Program-made: the position numbers and the translations under genes | The notes under the pieces: model-generated | The model's input: only the letters and a program-made list of their open reading frames with translations | The model's database searches: none | What the model was told of the DNA's origin: nothing | NCBI GenBank assembly: GCA_035532215.1 | Contig: DATKRK010000396.1 | Span: 1 to 64,000, forward strand | Direction: 5' to 3' | From: JAICIG01 sp035532215 | GTDB lineage: Bacteria > Planctomycetota > Planctomycetia > Pirellulales > JAICIG01 | Length of the DNA: 64,000 nucleotides | In this document: piece by piece, positions 47,701 to 56,188 of the stretch | Position numbering within the stretch: the first letter of the stretch is position 1 | How the letters are laid out: each line of letters starts with the position of its first letter

Positions 47701-47890
47701 CCTTCAGCGCGCTGCCGCCAAGGGACACGGCACGTTCGAGCTTGTGCGCGGGGCGAAGGTGTTTCACAAGAACCTGCTTTACATCACCAAACCGCTCGGG
47801 CAGCGGTTCTGGACAAATACGGCCGCTCTCAACGATGCCGACGAGATTGCAGCCACGATCCTCACTCGGTCGGCTCGGGAGGGGGCATGA
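44756..47890 (+). CDS. Eco57I-like N6-adenine DNA methylase, 1,044 residues
   Basis: A large adenine-specific methyltransferase of the type IIG/HsdM-like group. Motif I is DPACGSGIFLVGLF (Asp354), motif IV is VGNPPWGSAKD (Asn479-Trp482), preceded by GAFYTPRFLAEFVLD. The N-terminal 330 residues (with ILVIIDPDEVHVYSG and mostly helical sequence) resemble the N-terminal part of Eco57I-type fusions, but a clear PD-(D/E)XK core is not visible there. The C-terminal 350 residues include HTSSNWGVSRTKVHVKELLRLPFPLP, typical of the target-recognition part. Gene order and the overlapping next gene suggest cleavage is provided by the downstream nuclease rather than by this protein. Confidence 0.88.
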   Translation: MTTAAQNDWKRDFGLDDRKPPHFFSSADQLDDAAGKTPQPHALRRAFEQLGIDGVLCQERSPVVYFRQVTKIEAAAIVDLHRSFWNQGIAPILVIIDPDEVHVYSGLMPPGDMPTETGQAPGFVETLKRVQDQLRSFLLSVESGEYFHKKRLYFDLRKRVDRDLLRNLQIARQELGQVEAARLEPQTLDALLCRLVFTCYLFDRGIIDAAYLKAIRIHGAEHLKDILAKKPRTDAKADLYRLFDQLGKDFNGDLFSADLEAERRQLKVEHLEILGNFFQETDIESGQLSLFSRYDFSFIPIETISSIYEHFLKAAGEKQKKAAGAFYTPRFLAEFVLDVALEGETSLLDKRFLDPACGSGIFLVGLFNRLAEEWKLKNPGARYDRRANGLIDVLRTNLRGVDSNRSACQITAFSLYLALLDQLSPPGIRQFFGKLGKLPYLISAPGETSTTPPGDTIRCADFFTEAANLPPKAHVIVGNPPWGSAKDRNTPAVRWCAERHLPHPDRQMATAFIWKAPTHLEDGGKVCFVLPHGTLFNHNDTAIRFQQSLFRSHAVDRVVNLTDYQFFLFEESRAPALVLRYCKEKPADSAHLIDYWAPKTDWAVTQAEIVSILPQDRSCITVRDVLDDLKSEDAPLLWKERFWATPRDWRLLDRLSLMPRLRDIVCQPGRGSAKQWMIAEGFQPLGENDDPDKAKPLTLPSRLFIEATAKELNLFLLPDDCEKRSTAQVTVRGRSNKNTEVFKSPHVLISQGFSHIAFADFDVSFRHALRGIHGPKKDRDLLVFLAAYLRSDVARYFVFHTSSNWGVSRTKVHVKELLRLPFPLPDNAHDPNRGQAIVREIASAVTKAANEASRDFADREGIIRRTQESVDKLVEEYFDIDDVERMLIADTAKIIIPSFRPSRAKPDVPTVKQGNDALRASYTRLLCDRLNGWAKQEYKVHGKTVADSSIGVGMVVLEKTRRHEEPTQLFAPEGELLKVLDSLQRAAAKGHGTFELVRGAKVFHKNLLYITKPLGQRFWTNTAALNDADEIAATILTRSAREGA

Positions 47891-48571
47891 GGTTCGGAGA
47901 CCCGACTGATTGGGATGACTTCTTCCAGCAGAACCTGATACCTGCCGTCCTGGCCCATGTCGTGACGACGTGGGAGCTGATGCAAAAACCGGGGCCATCG
48001 GACTGGGAGGATTTGATTTCAGACAAACTCTACTTGGCACTGGTGAATGCAAAAAGCCGAAGCGACTTTCCTTTTCTGATTCGCCGTGAAGATCTGGAAT
48101 TCGACACGGATTTGGCGAAAGAGACCGGGAGGAAAGACATCGTGTTTTTCCCGTCGCTCCAGCATGAGGAGATCTACCTTTGTCTGGAGGCGAAGCGATT
48201 AAACGTAATGATATCGGGGAGGCGGGAGTCGCTGGCCGACAAATACGTGACCGAAGGAATGCAGCGATTCGTGGACGGCAAGTATGCACGGTTTGTTCGG
48301 CATGGAGCAATGCTCGCCTACGTACTTGATGGGGAGATCGACCGGGCCATGAAGAACGTTGAAAAACAACATCCGCAGCCGGCTCACGGAACTCCGCATG
48401 GAAAAGAACGGCGGCTTCATCGCCTCGGCGATTCGACAGGACGATCCCCGAACCAAGGAAACGCACCACCGGAGAGCGAACGAGAAGGCGGTTTTCCGCA
48501 TCCATCACCTTTTCGTTGCCGCCGCAGGCACTGGACAAGCTACCGCGCCGACTGCTCACAACAGGAACTGA
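47887..48571 (+). pseudogene. PD-(D/E)XK nuclease with one-base frameshift
   Basis: Starts at an ATG overlapping the methylase stop (ATGA). The N-terminal 158 residues have RKDIVFFPSLQHEEIYLCLE plus AKRL, giving Asp84, Glu101 and Lys103 as a PD-(D/E)XK site, so this is the likely restriction subunit. At 48362-48366 (GAAAAAC) the frame breaks: the literal frame continues into Pro/Arg-rich nonsense and ends at 48579. One base fewer gives VENNIRSRLTELRMEKNGGF, then IHHLFVAAA, ending at 48571, which is a natural protein end. The A5 tract could be a disabling mutation, a phase-variable site, a programmed slip site or a sequencing error. Confidence 0.8.
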
Positions 48572-48629
48572 CAAACTGAGAGGAGCATAAGACGCGCGTT
48601 TCAGGGCGGCGACGAACCGCCCGGCGCAT

Positions 48630-50051
48630 CTACAAATTCCGGATCCGCCGGCCTTCGCAGACTTGCTGCTCGATGCGCTGGAACTCGTCGAAATACGATT
48701 GCTCGGTGTCGACGCCGAGATGCCAAAGCATGGTGGCGGCAAGGTCGGCGGGGCTGACTGGTTTGTCGTCGACATAGCCGCCCGTCTTGACCGTGGCGCC
48801 GTAGACTTGCCCGCCGCGCACGCCGCCGCCGGCCAAGAGCACCGTGAAGGCGTGCGGCCAATGGTCGCGGCCGGTTTTTTGCGTCATGCCGTTTTGCACG
48901 AACTGGCCGATCTTGGGCGTGCGGCCGAACTCGCCGGTGACGACGACCAAGGTCGATTCCAGCAAACCCCGGTCGTGCAGGTCTTCGAGAAACGCGGCGA
49001 AGGCCCGGTCGAAGATCGGGCAGAGGTGGTTTTTGAGCTTGGCGAAGTTGTCGTGGTGCGTGTCCCAGAAGGGCGAGACCTTGTCGTGCTTGCTCTCGTC
49101 GTCCCAATTGACGGTGACGAGCGATCCGCCCGCCTCGACCAGCCGCCGGGCCAACAGCAGGCTCTGCCCGAGCTTCGAGTAGCCGTACCGCTCGCGCAGC
49201 GCCGGCGGCTCTTGCTGCAGCTCGAACGCGGTGCGCAATTGCGATTGGGCCAACAGCGAAAAGGCGGTCTCGCGCTGCGCGGCGAATTCGGCGGCCGCTT
49301 GCTCGGCGGCCAGTCCGGCGCCATCGTTGGCGGCCAGTCGATCGAGGAGCTGCCGCCGCAGGCCGAGCCGGTCGTCGGTCACGCCGGCTTGCGCCTTCAG
49401 CCCCTGCACTTCGAAATCGGCGCGGCTCGGGTCGCCATCGATCAACAGCGGATCGAAGCGTTCGCCCATCCGGCCGCCGGTTTGTCCGGCGATCCGCTTC
49501 GATTGCCCGTCGAACTGCGAATACCAAGGCAGCACGATCGACGGCGGCAAACTGTCGGTCGGCGGAGCGTAGCGCGCGACGAGCGAGGCGAGCGACGGCC
49601 AGTCTTCGGGCCGGGCTTGGTCGGTGGTCGGCGGTCCAAAGTATTCGCGGCCCGTGTACATCTCGCTGCACGCCGGGCCGTGGACCGGCATGCGGTGCGT
49701 CATCGAGCGCAGCAGGCAGAGCTTGTCGGCCTGGCCGGCCAGCAGCGGCAAGTGCTCGCACAGTTCGAGCCCCGGCGCCTTGGTGGCCGCGGGCTTGAAC
49801 TCGCCGCGGATTTCGGTCGGCGCCTGCGGCTTCATGTCCCACAGGTCGATATGGCTCGGCCCGCCGAACAGGAACACGAAGACGCACGAATGGCGCCGAC
49901 GTTTCGCGCCGTTTTCATCCGAGGCCGCCGCCCGCAAACGAGCCAATTCGGCGGCCGATAGCCCCAGAAACGACAGACCGCCCGCCCGCAGCCATTCACG
50001 CCGCGTGCATTGCCGCCCGCCGCGTTCGGAAAGTCCATACAGAGAGAACAT
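48630..50051 (-). CDS. DUF1501 domain protein, Tat-exported
   Basis: A 473-residue DUF1501 protein. Twin-arginine signal CTRREWLRAGGLSFLGL, then VFLFGGPSHIDLWDMKP, NWDDESKHDKVSPFWDTHHD and VTGEFGRTPKIGQFV mark the family. It is the third complete DUF1501 gene of the window; the three are only moderately alike. It is separated by 428 bp of simple-sequence repeats from the next gene upstream, so it is probably expressed alone. Activity unknown. Confidence 0.9.
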   Translation of the reverse strand: MFSLYGLSERGGRQCTRREWLRAGGLSFLGLSAAELARLRAAASDENGAKRRRHSCVFVFLFGGPSHIDLWDMKPQAPTEIRGEFKPAATKAPGLELCEHLPLLAGQADKLCLLRSMTHRMPVHGPACSEMYTGREYFGPPTTDQARPEDWPSLASLVARYAPPTDSLPPSIVLPWYSQFDGQSKRIAGQTGGRMGERFDPLLIDGDPSRADFEVQGLKAQAGVTDDRLGLRRQLLDRLAANDGAGLAAEQAAAEFAAQRETAFSLLAQSQLRTAFELQQEPPALRERYGYSKLGQSLLLARRLVEAGGSLVTVNWDDESKHDKVSPFWDTHHDNFAKLKNHLCPIFDRAFAAFLEDLHDRGLLESTLVVVTGEFGRTPKIGQFVQNGMTQKTGRDHWPHAFTVLLAGGGVRGGQVYGATVKTGGYVDDKPVSPADLAATMLWHLGVDTEQSYFDEFQRIEQQVCEGRRIRNL

Positions 50052-50479
50052 CGCGATTGCCTCGCATCTGCGTGCGATTGTACCCGCTGCGGGCGCCGCG
50101 TGAAACCAAAAGGAACGTCGATGCGGAAGAGGCTAACCACAGAGACACAGAGGCACAGAGAAGAAGAGGACGAAGGTAGGCAAGAAACTTGTCAGCCAAC
50201 ACATCTCCATCGGCGCAGTTCACTTCACCTGTTCGCGAAGAGGCCGAAGTGACAGAAAGAATCTGCGATGAATTCTCGGAGAAAGGCGGATAAGTACGCT
50301 TCGGTCCTGGATCATTCGATGCAATTCATTTGCTTGCTCCGTCATCTTCTCTGTGTCTCTGTGTCTCTGTGCCTCTGTGTCTCTGTGCCTCTGTGCCTCT
50401 GTGGCTCTGTGGCTCTGTGGCTCTGTGGCTCTGTGGCTAACCCCGCCTCTGTGGTTAACTCCCTCGGTGCCTCCGTGGT
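50052..50479. repeat. Intergenic simple-sequence repeats, inverted arms
   Basis: One arm at about 50131-50166 reads AACCACAGAGACACAGAGGC and on; the other at 50347-50460 is its complement, expanded into an octamer array. Between them are about 180 bases without features. No gene is present. The arms could form a long imperfect hairpin. Words like ACCACAGAGACACAGAG are seen between genes in many planctomycetes. Confidence 0.8.
50349..50436. repeat. Octanucleotide array, 11 units of CTCTGTGN
   Basis: Eleven uninterrupted eight-base units, CTCTGTG plus a variable last base (T, T, C, T, C, C, G, G, G, G, G in order). The last five units are identical, pointing to recent slippage expansion. The array ends in CTAACC. 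Confidence 0.9.
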
Positions 50480-52012
50480 TCACTTCTTCGGCGGAGCGAT
50501 TGCGCGTTCCAGCAGATTGCGCGTGATCTTCTGCACGCGCTCGTCGGGACCGTGCGGCCGCGACCAGTGCGACCAAGGCAAGGTGTGGCCGGGCGGAGAG
50601 GAAAGCCCTTGGGCCCAGAAGATGGTCGAGGCGTTGAACACGAAGTTGCCTTTCGGCCCAGGGTAGATCGTGGCGGTCCATTGCTGCGGGTTTTCGCCGC
50701 CTTGCCAGGCCGTGCCGGCGGCCACCACGTCAAGGCCCGGAATGTCGGCGGGCTGGCCGTGATATTCCCAGCCGATCAGGCCCGGAATGCGATCGCCTTT
50801 CTTGACGCTCGTGCCGGCGAAGATCCAGTGCTCGGGCTTGGTGATGATCCAATCGCCGCCGCCGTTCACCGGGTCGATATTGCGGGCGCCCATCAGCAAG
50901 CCTTCGTCGGGGCCATGTTCGGGGAACGGGCCGTTCTGCTTGATCCGATCGAGGGCGTACTTGTTGTTGGCGCCGTAAGGACCGCCGCGGAAGATGATGC
51001 GGTTCGGCCGGCCGTCGCTGGCGGGGCGAAACGGCGTGACCCAGCAGATCGTGTTGCCCGAGAGAAACAGCAGGTTCACGCCCGCGTCGCGCATCTTCTC
51101 GACGCTGCGGAACTGGCGGATGTCCCAGTATTCGTCGTGCCCGACGCTGATGAACGCCTTGCACTTCGAACCGTGCTCGGGCGAGAGCAGGTCGCTGTTG
51201 GAGCAATACGTCACGTCGTAGCCGTGCTGCTCGAGCCAATAGGCCAGCGGAAACTCGAGCGGCAAAAACTCGCCCGAGCCGACCGTGAGCGGATCGTTGA
51301 CCACGCCCGTGTATTGCGCTTCGCGGCCGTAAGGGCGATCGAAGCTGACGTCGGCCCAAGGGCCTTCGGTTCCCTTGGGATGCGTGTAGACCGAGTAGTT
51401 GCTCGGCCAGCGGTTGTAGGCCTGCCAGGTGTTGTCGGAGCATTGGAACAGCACGTCGGCCGGTCGATCGTCGCGGACGATGAACACGACGTAGCTTTGC
51501 CAGTAGGGGCGCGAATTGCCCTCGGGCAGCGTCGTCAGGCGGCAGAGATACACGCCGCTCAGCCAATCCTTGGGAATCGTCAGGCTGGTCGCAGGCGTCC
51601 ATTTGCACTCGTGCAGGTTCTTCTCGCCCGGCTTGGGCGTCGGCTGTGGCTGGCCGTCGAAGGGGCCGAGTTTTTTCATCAACCGGGCGCCGCGGCCTCC
51701 GTAATAGCCCATGCGGAAGATTTCGATCTCGAACCGCTGGGCCGGGTTCGTCGAGACCATGATCTCGATCGACTCGCCCGCCTTGACGCTTTGTTTCGAG
51801 CAGTAGCCTTCGATCCAGGTCGAGCGAAAGCCGCTCGCATCGGCCCGCACGCGCGTGAGCTGCCAGTCGGTGCTTCCCGGCTGCTTGTTCTCTTCTTCGA
51901 TCAGCTTCGATTTCGATTCGGCGGCCGAGGCGGCGCCGAGAGATAATTGGCAAACCAGGGCCAAGGCGGCGAAGCACATTCGGCCGACGTGTAGTTGGAT
52001 CGGAGCGCTCAT
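50480..52012 (-). CDS. N,N-dimethylformamidase large-subunit-like exported protein
   Basis: A 510-residue exported protein. A signal peptide (MCFAALALVCQLSLGAASA) starts near residue 12. The sequence then matches the beta/large-subunit C-terminal domain of N,N-dimethylformamidase (DMFA2_C): FEIEIFRMGYYGGRGARLM, VLFQCSDNTWQAYNRWPSNY, ISVGHDEYWDIRQF and NTICWVTPFR. In the true enzyme this subunit helps hydrolyse dimethylformamide; planctomycete members lack the small subunit gene nearby, so the substrate is probably different. The GHDEYW region suits metal or substrate binding. Start ATG 52012 is chosen for the signal peptide. Confidence 0.82.
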   Translation of the reverse strand: MSAPIQLHVGRMCFAALALVCQLSLGAASAAESKSKLIEEENKQPGSTDWQLTRVRADASGFRSTWIEGYCSKQSVKAGESIEIMVSTNPAQRFEIEIFRMGYYGGRGARLMKKLGPFDGQPQPTPKPGEKNLHECKWTPATSLTIPKDWLSGVYLCRLTTLPEGNSRPYWQSYVVFIVRDDRPADVLFQCSDNTWQAYNRWPSNYSVYTHPKGTEGPWADVSFDRPYGREAQYTGVVNDPLTVGSGEFLPLEFPLAYWLEQHGYDVTYCSNSDLLSPEHGSKCKAFISVGHDEYWDIRQFRSVEKMRDAGVNLLFLSGNTICWVTPFRPASDGRPNRIIFRGGPYGANNKYALDRIKQNGPFPEHGPDEGLLMGARNIDPVNGGGDWIITKPEHWIFAGTSVKKGDRIPGLIGWEYHGQPADIPGLDVVAAGTAWQGGENPQQWTATIYPGPKGNFVFNASTIFWAQGLSSPPGHTLPWSHWSRPHGPDERVQKITRNLLERAIAPPKK

Positions 52013-52307
52013 CAAGTAAATCCCGTTGACAACAAGTTGACTCATCAAAAGAGAGGATCACGAAAACACGAAAGGACGAAAAGGCGAAAGGCGGAATCTG
52101 GTTCGTTTGCGGAGTCGCGTGTATTTCCGCTCGCACCGCAGGGAGGCAAGCACGTCATCACGTCGCGCACATTCTCCATCGGCTTTTGCGGCCGAGGGAG
52201 TGGCGTCCGGCGTCATTGGCATTGTCGCCAAGCTTCGGAATTCATCTGCATCTTTTCGTGTTTTCGTCCTTTCGCGTTTTCGTGATTCTCCCACCTGTTT
52301 AGCCCCT
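52013..52307. repeat. Inverted repeat spacer (ACGAAAACACGAAAGG type)
   Basis: Arm one, about 52061-52090, contains CACGAAAACACGAAAGGACG then AAAAGGCGAAA; arm two, about 52253-52287, contains TTTTCGTGTTTTCGTCCTTT then CGCGTTTTCGTGATTC. They are near complements about 160 bases apart. No gene is between them. They are oriented so that RNA from either strand could fold across the spacer. Confidence 0.8.
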
Positions 52308-53603
52308 TCACTTGGCCTCGCTGCCAATGCAATACAACCACTCTTGTCGCACGTCGCCCGCCTGCTCGGCGACGCGCTGATAGATCCTGCCGCCGCAGAT
52401 TGCGGGCGTGGCGTAGACGTCGTCGCCTAACTGGTTCTCGGCAAGCTGTTCGTACTTGTCGTTGCGGGCGCGGAACACGAAGGTTTTGCCTTCCTGGTTG
52501 GCCGCGTAGATGCGATCGCCGACGAGCACCAGCGACGTATTGAACGTGCCGCCCAGCCGCGATTTCCACAGCTCCTTGCCGCTGGCCGCATCGAAGCAGA
52601 TGGCGATGCCCGCGTCGGTGACGGTATACAAAGCGCCGTCGTACACGAGCATCGAGGGGACGTAGGTCTGCACGCTGTTCTCCCAGGCAAGCTTGCCCGA
52701 GCCGTCGGCCAGCACGGCCTGCGTCAACTTTTTCGGATAGCCGCCGCTGGCGAACACGCGGCGGCCGTCGGTGACGATCGAGCCCACGCATTCGGTCGTC
52801 GAGCCTTCGATTTCCCACAGCAGCCGGCCGCTGAGCGGGTCGAAACTCGAAACGTGGTCGCAGCCAGCCAACAGCAACTGCTGGCGGCCGTCGATCGAAA
52901 AGACGGCGGGCGAGGTGTAGTTGGGCAGCTTGGGCCGCGTGTGTTTCCAGACAACTTCGCCGCTCGTGCGATCGAGAGCCGCCACCACTCCGCCGGCCTT
53001 GTTGTCGGTCGAGACCAGCACCAGCGATTGATAGATGGCCGGCGACGAACCGAAGCCTTGGTGCGTGACGAAATCGGAGACGCGCGTCTGCCAGACTTGC
53101 TTGCCCGCCAGATCGAGAGCGGTCGTAAAGATCGCTTCGTCGTGCAGGAAGTTCACGAACAACAACTGGCCGTCGCAAGCGATCGTAGCCGAAGCCTGCG
53201 AACTCTTCTTGTGGCCGCGGCGTTCCAAGGCGCCTTTGTGAACGTCGGTCTTCCACAACTGCCGGCCGCTCGCGCGGTCGTAGCACAGCACCGATTGCAC
53301 TTCGGCCTGTTCGTCGGCGGTCGGCAGAAACACGCGGGCGCCGACCACGGTCGGCGAGGCGTGGCCGCGGCCGGGAACCTTGGCTTTCCAAAGGATGTTT
53401 TTCGTGGCGCTCCAGGTCAGCGGCGGCCGTTGCTCGGCCTCGGCCACGCCGTCGCCCGTCGGCCCGCGCCACCAGGGCCAATCGGTCTTGGCAAACCGCG
53501 GCGACTCGGGCTTGAACTCTGCGGCCAGCGAGAGTTCGGCGATAAGCGAGCCGCCGGCGAACAACAGCGACGCGAGAAGCAGCAAGCAGAAACGCTGGAG
53601 CAT
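52308..53603 (-). CDS. Exported PQQ-binding-like beta-propeller protein
   Basis: A 431-residue protein with a signal peptide (MLQRFCLLLLASLLFAGGS). Propeller repeats follow, each with a strand pair and the Ala-x-Asp-x-x-Ser/Thr-Gly motif: CYDRASGRQLWK, ALDLAGKQVWQ, ALDRTSGEVVWKH, SFDPLSGRLLWE and CFDAASGKELWK. The lead DWPWWRGPTGDGVAEAE is common in planctomycete members. It probably has a structural or sugar-sensing role; no quinone-binding catalytic site can be asserted. ATG 53603 has AAGGA about eight bases upstream; the frame extends further but without coding character. Confidence 0.9.
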   Translation of the reverse strand: MLQRFCLLLLASLLFAGGSLIAELSLAAEFKPESPRFAKTDWPWWRGPTGDGVAEAEQRPPLTWSATKNILWKAKVPGRGHASPTVVGARVFLPTADEQAEVQSVLCYDRASGRQLWKTDVHKGALERRGHKKSSQASATIACDGQLLFVNFLHDEAIFTTALDLAGKQVWQTRVSDFVTHQGFGSSPAIYQSLVLVSTDNKAGGVVAALDRTSGEVVWKHTRPKLPNYTSPAVFSIDGRQQLLLAGCDHVSSFDPLSGRLLWEIEGSTTECVGSIVTDGRRVFASGGYPKKLTQAVLADGSGKLAWENSVQTYVPSMLVYDGALYTVTDAGIAICFDAASGKELWKSRLGGTFNTSLVLVGDRIYAANQEGKTFVFRARNDKYEQLAENQLGDDVYATPAICGGRIYQRVAEQAGDVRQEWLYCIGSEAK

Positions 53604-53954
53604 GGGCGAGAATTCCTTGCGGCAGGGTGTGGGCGGGTCGGGGGAGATTATAACCTGCCGCGGCGGCCAGGTCGAAAGCGCGGCCGGCCCTTGGCGAATT
53701 TCGCTGCTCAAGCCCGTTCGCGCGCCGCTACGGCTGATTCGTCGTCGACTTGCCCACGAGCCGGGCGTCGGGAAAATTGGCCAAGAGATCGGCGCCATGT
53801 TAATCTAGGGCGGCGGGGAACTTGCGGAATGCCCGGTCAATTGTCAGCTTGCCCGGCCTTCCCTAGAATTGACGAACGTCCGCTCTCGTCCGGTTGTTGA
53901 TACTGTGCCCGGCCAAGAATGAGACGTCTGCGTCTTCAAGATCGCTCGTGACCT
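53604..53954. other. Divergent promoter region, no gene
   Basis: A 351-bp gap between divergent genes. It must contain promoters for both, but I could not place a defensible -35/-10 pair: TTGACG at 53869 is followed by GATACT at too long a spacing (24 bases). No repeat family is recognised here. Confidence 0.4.
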
Positions 53955-54800
53955 ATGGCGCCGGCCTTTGCCAGCAATGTGGAATTCAACAAGCTCGTCT
54001 CGGGTCGACAAGATATCGACCTGGTCGAACTGATGCTGGAGTTCGCGGCCGACGCTTACCCCGCCTTGGACCGCGCAGCGCATTTGTCGGAACTCGACCG
54101 CCTCGGCGAGCGGGCCCGGCGGCGGATTGCTGCGTCCGGCGCGAGTTGCGGCCCGCTCGTCGAGCGATTGCAGACGATGAGCGAGTTGCTGTACGGCGAA
54201 GAGCGGTTTCAGGGCAACGAAGAGGCGTATTACGATCCCCGCAATAGCTATCTCAACGAGGTGCTGGCGAGCCGCAAAGGCATTCCGATTTCGCTGGCGA
54301 TCGTTTACATGGCGGTGGCGGCTCGCGCGGGCGTTCATACCTTCGGCGTGGCGGCGCCGGGGCATTTCGTCGTCGGCGCTCGCGAATCTAGAGAAAGCTG
54401 GTTCGTCGATCCGTTTCATCAGGGGCTGGTGCTCGATCGCGACGCCTGTCGCCGCCGCATCGAAGAGGTGCTCGGCGAGCCGGGCGTGCTGGGCGACGAA
54501 CACTTTCGTCCGGCCAGCGCCCTGGAGATCGGCGCTCGCGTGCTGCGGAACCTCAAGGCGGCCTACGTGATGGAAAATCGATGGGCGCCGGTCTTGCCGG
54601 TGCAGCAGCGACTGGTCTTGCTGCTGCCAGAAGCGCCCGACGAGCAGCGCGACCTGGGCTTGATGTATTTGCGCAACGGCCGCCCGGTGAAGGCGCTCGA
54701 ATTGCTGAACGACTATCTCGCGCGCTGTTCCGACGAACAAGCGGAAGCCGTCGAGCCGTACTTGCGCGCCGCGCGGCGGTTGGCGGCGGAGCTGAACTGA
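53955..54800 (+). CDS. SirB1-like protein (transglutaminase-like plus tetratricopeptide)
   Basis: A 281-residue cytoplasmic protein of the SirB1/UPF0162 family. The N-terminal half is transglutaminase-like (YYDPRNSYLNEVLASRKGIPISLAIVY, APGHFVVG, WFVDPFHQG), with the catalytic cysteine position replaced as usual in the family. The C-terminal third has TPR-like helices (RDLGLMYLRNGRPVKALELL). In many bacteria the gene neighbours peptidyl-tRNA or cell-wall genes; here MurD follows after 74 bp. The function is not known. Confidence 0.85.
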   Translation: MAPAFASNVEFNKLVSGRQDIDLVELMLEFAADAYPALDRAAHLSELDRLGERARRRIAASGASCGPLVERLQTMSELLYGEERFQGNEEAYYDPRNSYLNEVLASRKGIPISLAIVYMAVAARAGVHTFGVAAPGHFVVGARESRESWFVDPFHQGLVLDRDACRRRIEEVLGEPGVLGDEHFRPASALEIGARVLRNLKAAYVMENRWAPVLPVQQRLVLLLPEAPDEQRDLGLMYLRNGRPVKALELLNDYLARCSDEQAEAVEPYLRAARRLAAELN

Positions 54801-54874
54801 GTGCGCGCTCGAGTCCCGCATCGCGACGGGCGCCGCGCGTCGAAATGAAACGCGTCTTACATGGCGGCGCAGAA

Positions 54875-56188
54875 ATGGAATTCAGCGGCCAACGCGTCAC
54901 GGTGATGGGTCTCGGGCGTCATGGCGGCGGCGTCGCCGCGGCGCGATGGCTGGCGGCGCAAGGCGCGATCGTGACCGTCACCGACCTGGCCGACGAACGG
55001 GCGCTCGCCGACTCGTTGACCGCGCTGCGCGGCGCGGCGGTCGCCCGTTACCAATGGGGCGGACATCGCGAGCGCGATTTTCGCGAGGCCGACATGGTCG
55101 TGGTCAACCCGGCGGTTCGCCCCCGCGACCGCTGGGTGGAATTGGCCGCCGCGGCCGGCGCCAAGATCACTTCGGAAATCGAACTCTTCTTGAATCGCTG
55201 TCCGGGGCGCGTGGTCGGCGTAACCGGCTCGAACGGCAAGTCGACCACGGCCGCGATGACGGCGGCGATGCTCGCAGCCGACGGCCGCCGCGTCTGGTTG
55301 GGCGGCAACATCGGCCGCAGCCTGTTGGGCGAATTGGAATCGATCGGCGCCGACGATTGGATCGTGTTGGAGCTGAGCAGCTTTCAACTGCACTGGCTGT
55401 CTGCGCAAGCACGGCTGCCGGAAGCGGCGATCGTGGTCAACTGCACGGCGAACCATCTCGATTGGCACGCTTCATGGCCCGACTACGTTGCGGCCAAGCA
55501 GCGGCTGCTGGCCGAACAAGTTCCCGGCGGCGTGGCCGTGGTGAACGACCGTGATCCGGAAACGGCGCGTTGGGGCTCGCTCGTTCGCGGGCGACTGACG
55601 AAGCCTTGGGACGACGCATGCATCCCGCCGTTGGGCGTGCCGGGCGATCACAACCGCACGAACGCCGGCGGCGCCGCGGCGGCGGCCGAAGCCTTGGGCT
55701 GCGCGCCGCAGGCCATCGCACGCGCCTTGCGCGAGTTTCGCGGTCTGCCGCATCGCTTGGAACTGGTCGCCGAGATCGCCGGGCGCAAATTCTACAACGA
55801 CTCGATGGCCACCACGCCCGAGTCGGTCGTCGCGGCAGTCAATGCCTTGGGACCGCGGGTTTGGTTTCTCGTCGGCGGATACGACAAGGGCGTCGATTAC
55901 CGCGCGATGATCGCCCGTCTGGCCGGCGGCGCGCGCGGCGCGGCGTTCTATGGCGCCGTGCGCGACAAGCTGGCCGAGTTGATGTCGCAGCAAGATGGCG
56001 CATGCCTGCACGAGACGCGCGCCACGTTGGCCGACGCGCTTGATTGGTGTTGGGAGCGATCGCAGCCGGGCGACGCCATCGTGCTCTCGCCAGGCTGCGC
56101 GAGCTACGACCAGTTTCGCGACTATCGGCATCGCGCGCAGGCGTTCGTCGAAGCCGCGCGGGCGTTGGCTGCGCGATGCAATCGTTAA
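54875..56188 (+). CDS. murD: UDP-N-acetylmuramoylalanine-D-glutamate ligase
   Basis: Adds D-glutamate to UDP-MurNAc-L-Ala using ATP, the second amino-acid step of peptidoglycan synthesis, in the cytoplasm. The N-terminal Rossmann-type domain begins VTVMGLGRHGGGVAAARWL. The ATP-binding loop is VTGSNGKSTTAAMTA (Lys122), with NHLDWH and VPGDHNRTNAGGAAAA motifs, and the C-terminal domain has FYNDSMATTPESVVAA and VLSPGCASYDQF. The sequence is 437 residues from ATG 54875; ATG 54845 adds ten. It stands apart from any cell-wall cluster. It supports a peptidoglycan wall in this organism, consistent with recent views of planctomycetes. Confidence 0.95.
   Translation: MEFSGQRVTVMGLGRHGGGVAAARWLAAQGAIVTVTDLADERALADSLTALRGAAVARYQWGGHRERDFREADMVVVNPAVRPRDRWVELAAAAGAKITSEIELFLNRCPGRVVGVTGSNGKSTTAAMTAAMLAADGRRVWLGGNIGRSLLGELESIGADDWIVLELSSFQLHWLSAQARLPEAAIVVNCTANHLDWHASWPDYVAAKQRLLAEQVPGGVAVVNDRDPETARWGSLVRGRLTKPWDDACIPPLGVPGDHNRTNAGGAAAAAEALGCAPQAIARALREFRGLPHRLELVAEIAGRKFYNDSMATTPESVVAAVNALGPRVWFLVGGYDKGVDYRAMIARLAGGARGAAFYGAVRDKLAELMSQQDGACLHETRATLADALDWCWERSQPGDAIVLSPGCASYDQFRDYRHRAQAFVEAARALAARCNR

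Noticed and set aside
44756..47890. BREX PglX or DISARM methylase
   Set aside because: The neighbouring genes needed for these systems (PglZ, BrxC, helicases, phospholipase D) are absent; the operon has only a regulator and a small nuclease.
50349..50436. CRISPR array
   Set aside because: Units are eight bases without spacers, so this is a microsatellite.
53869..53904. TTGACG / GATACT promoter before the SirB1-like gene
   Set aside because: The spacer is 24 bases, too long for a sigma-70-type promoter.
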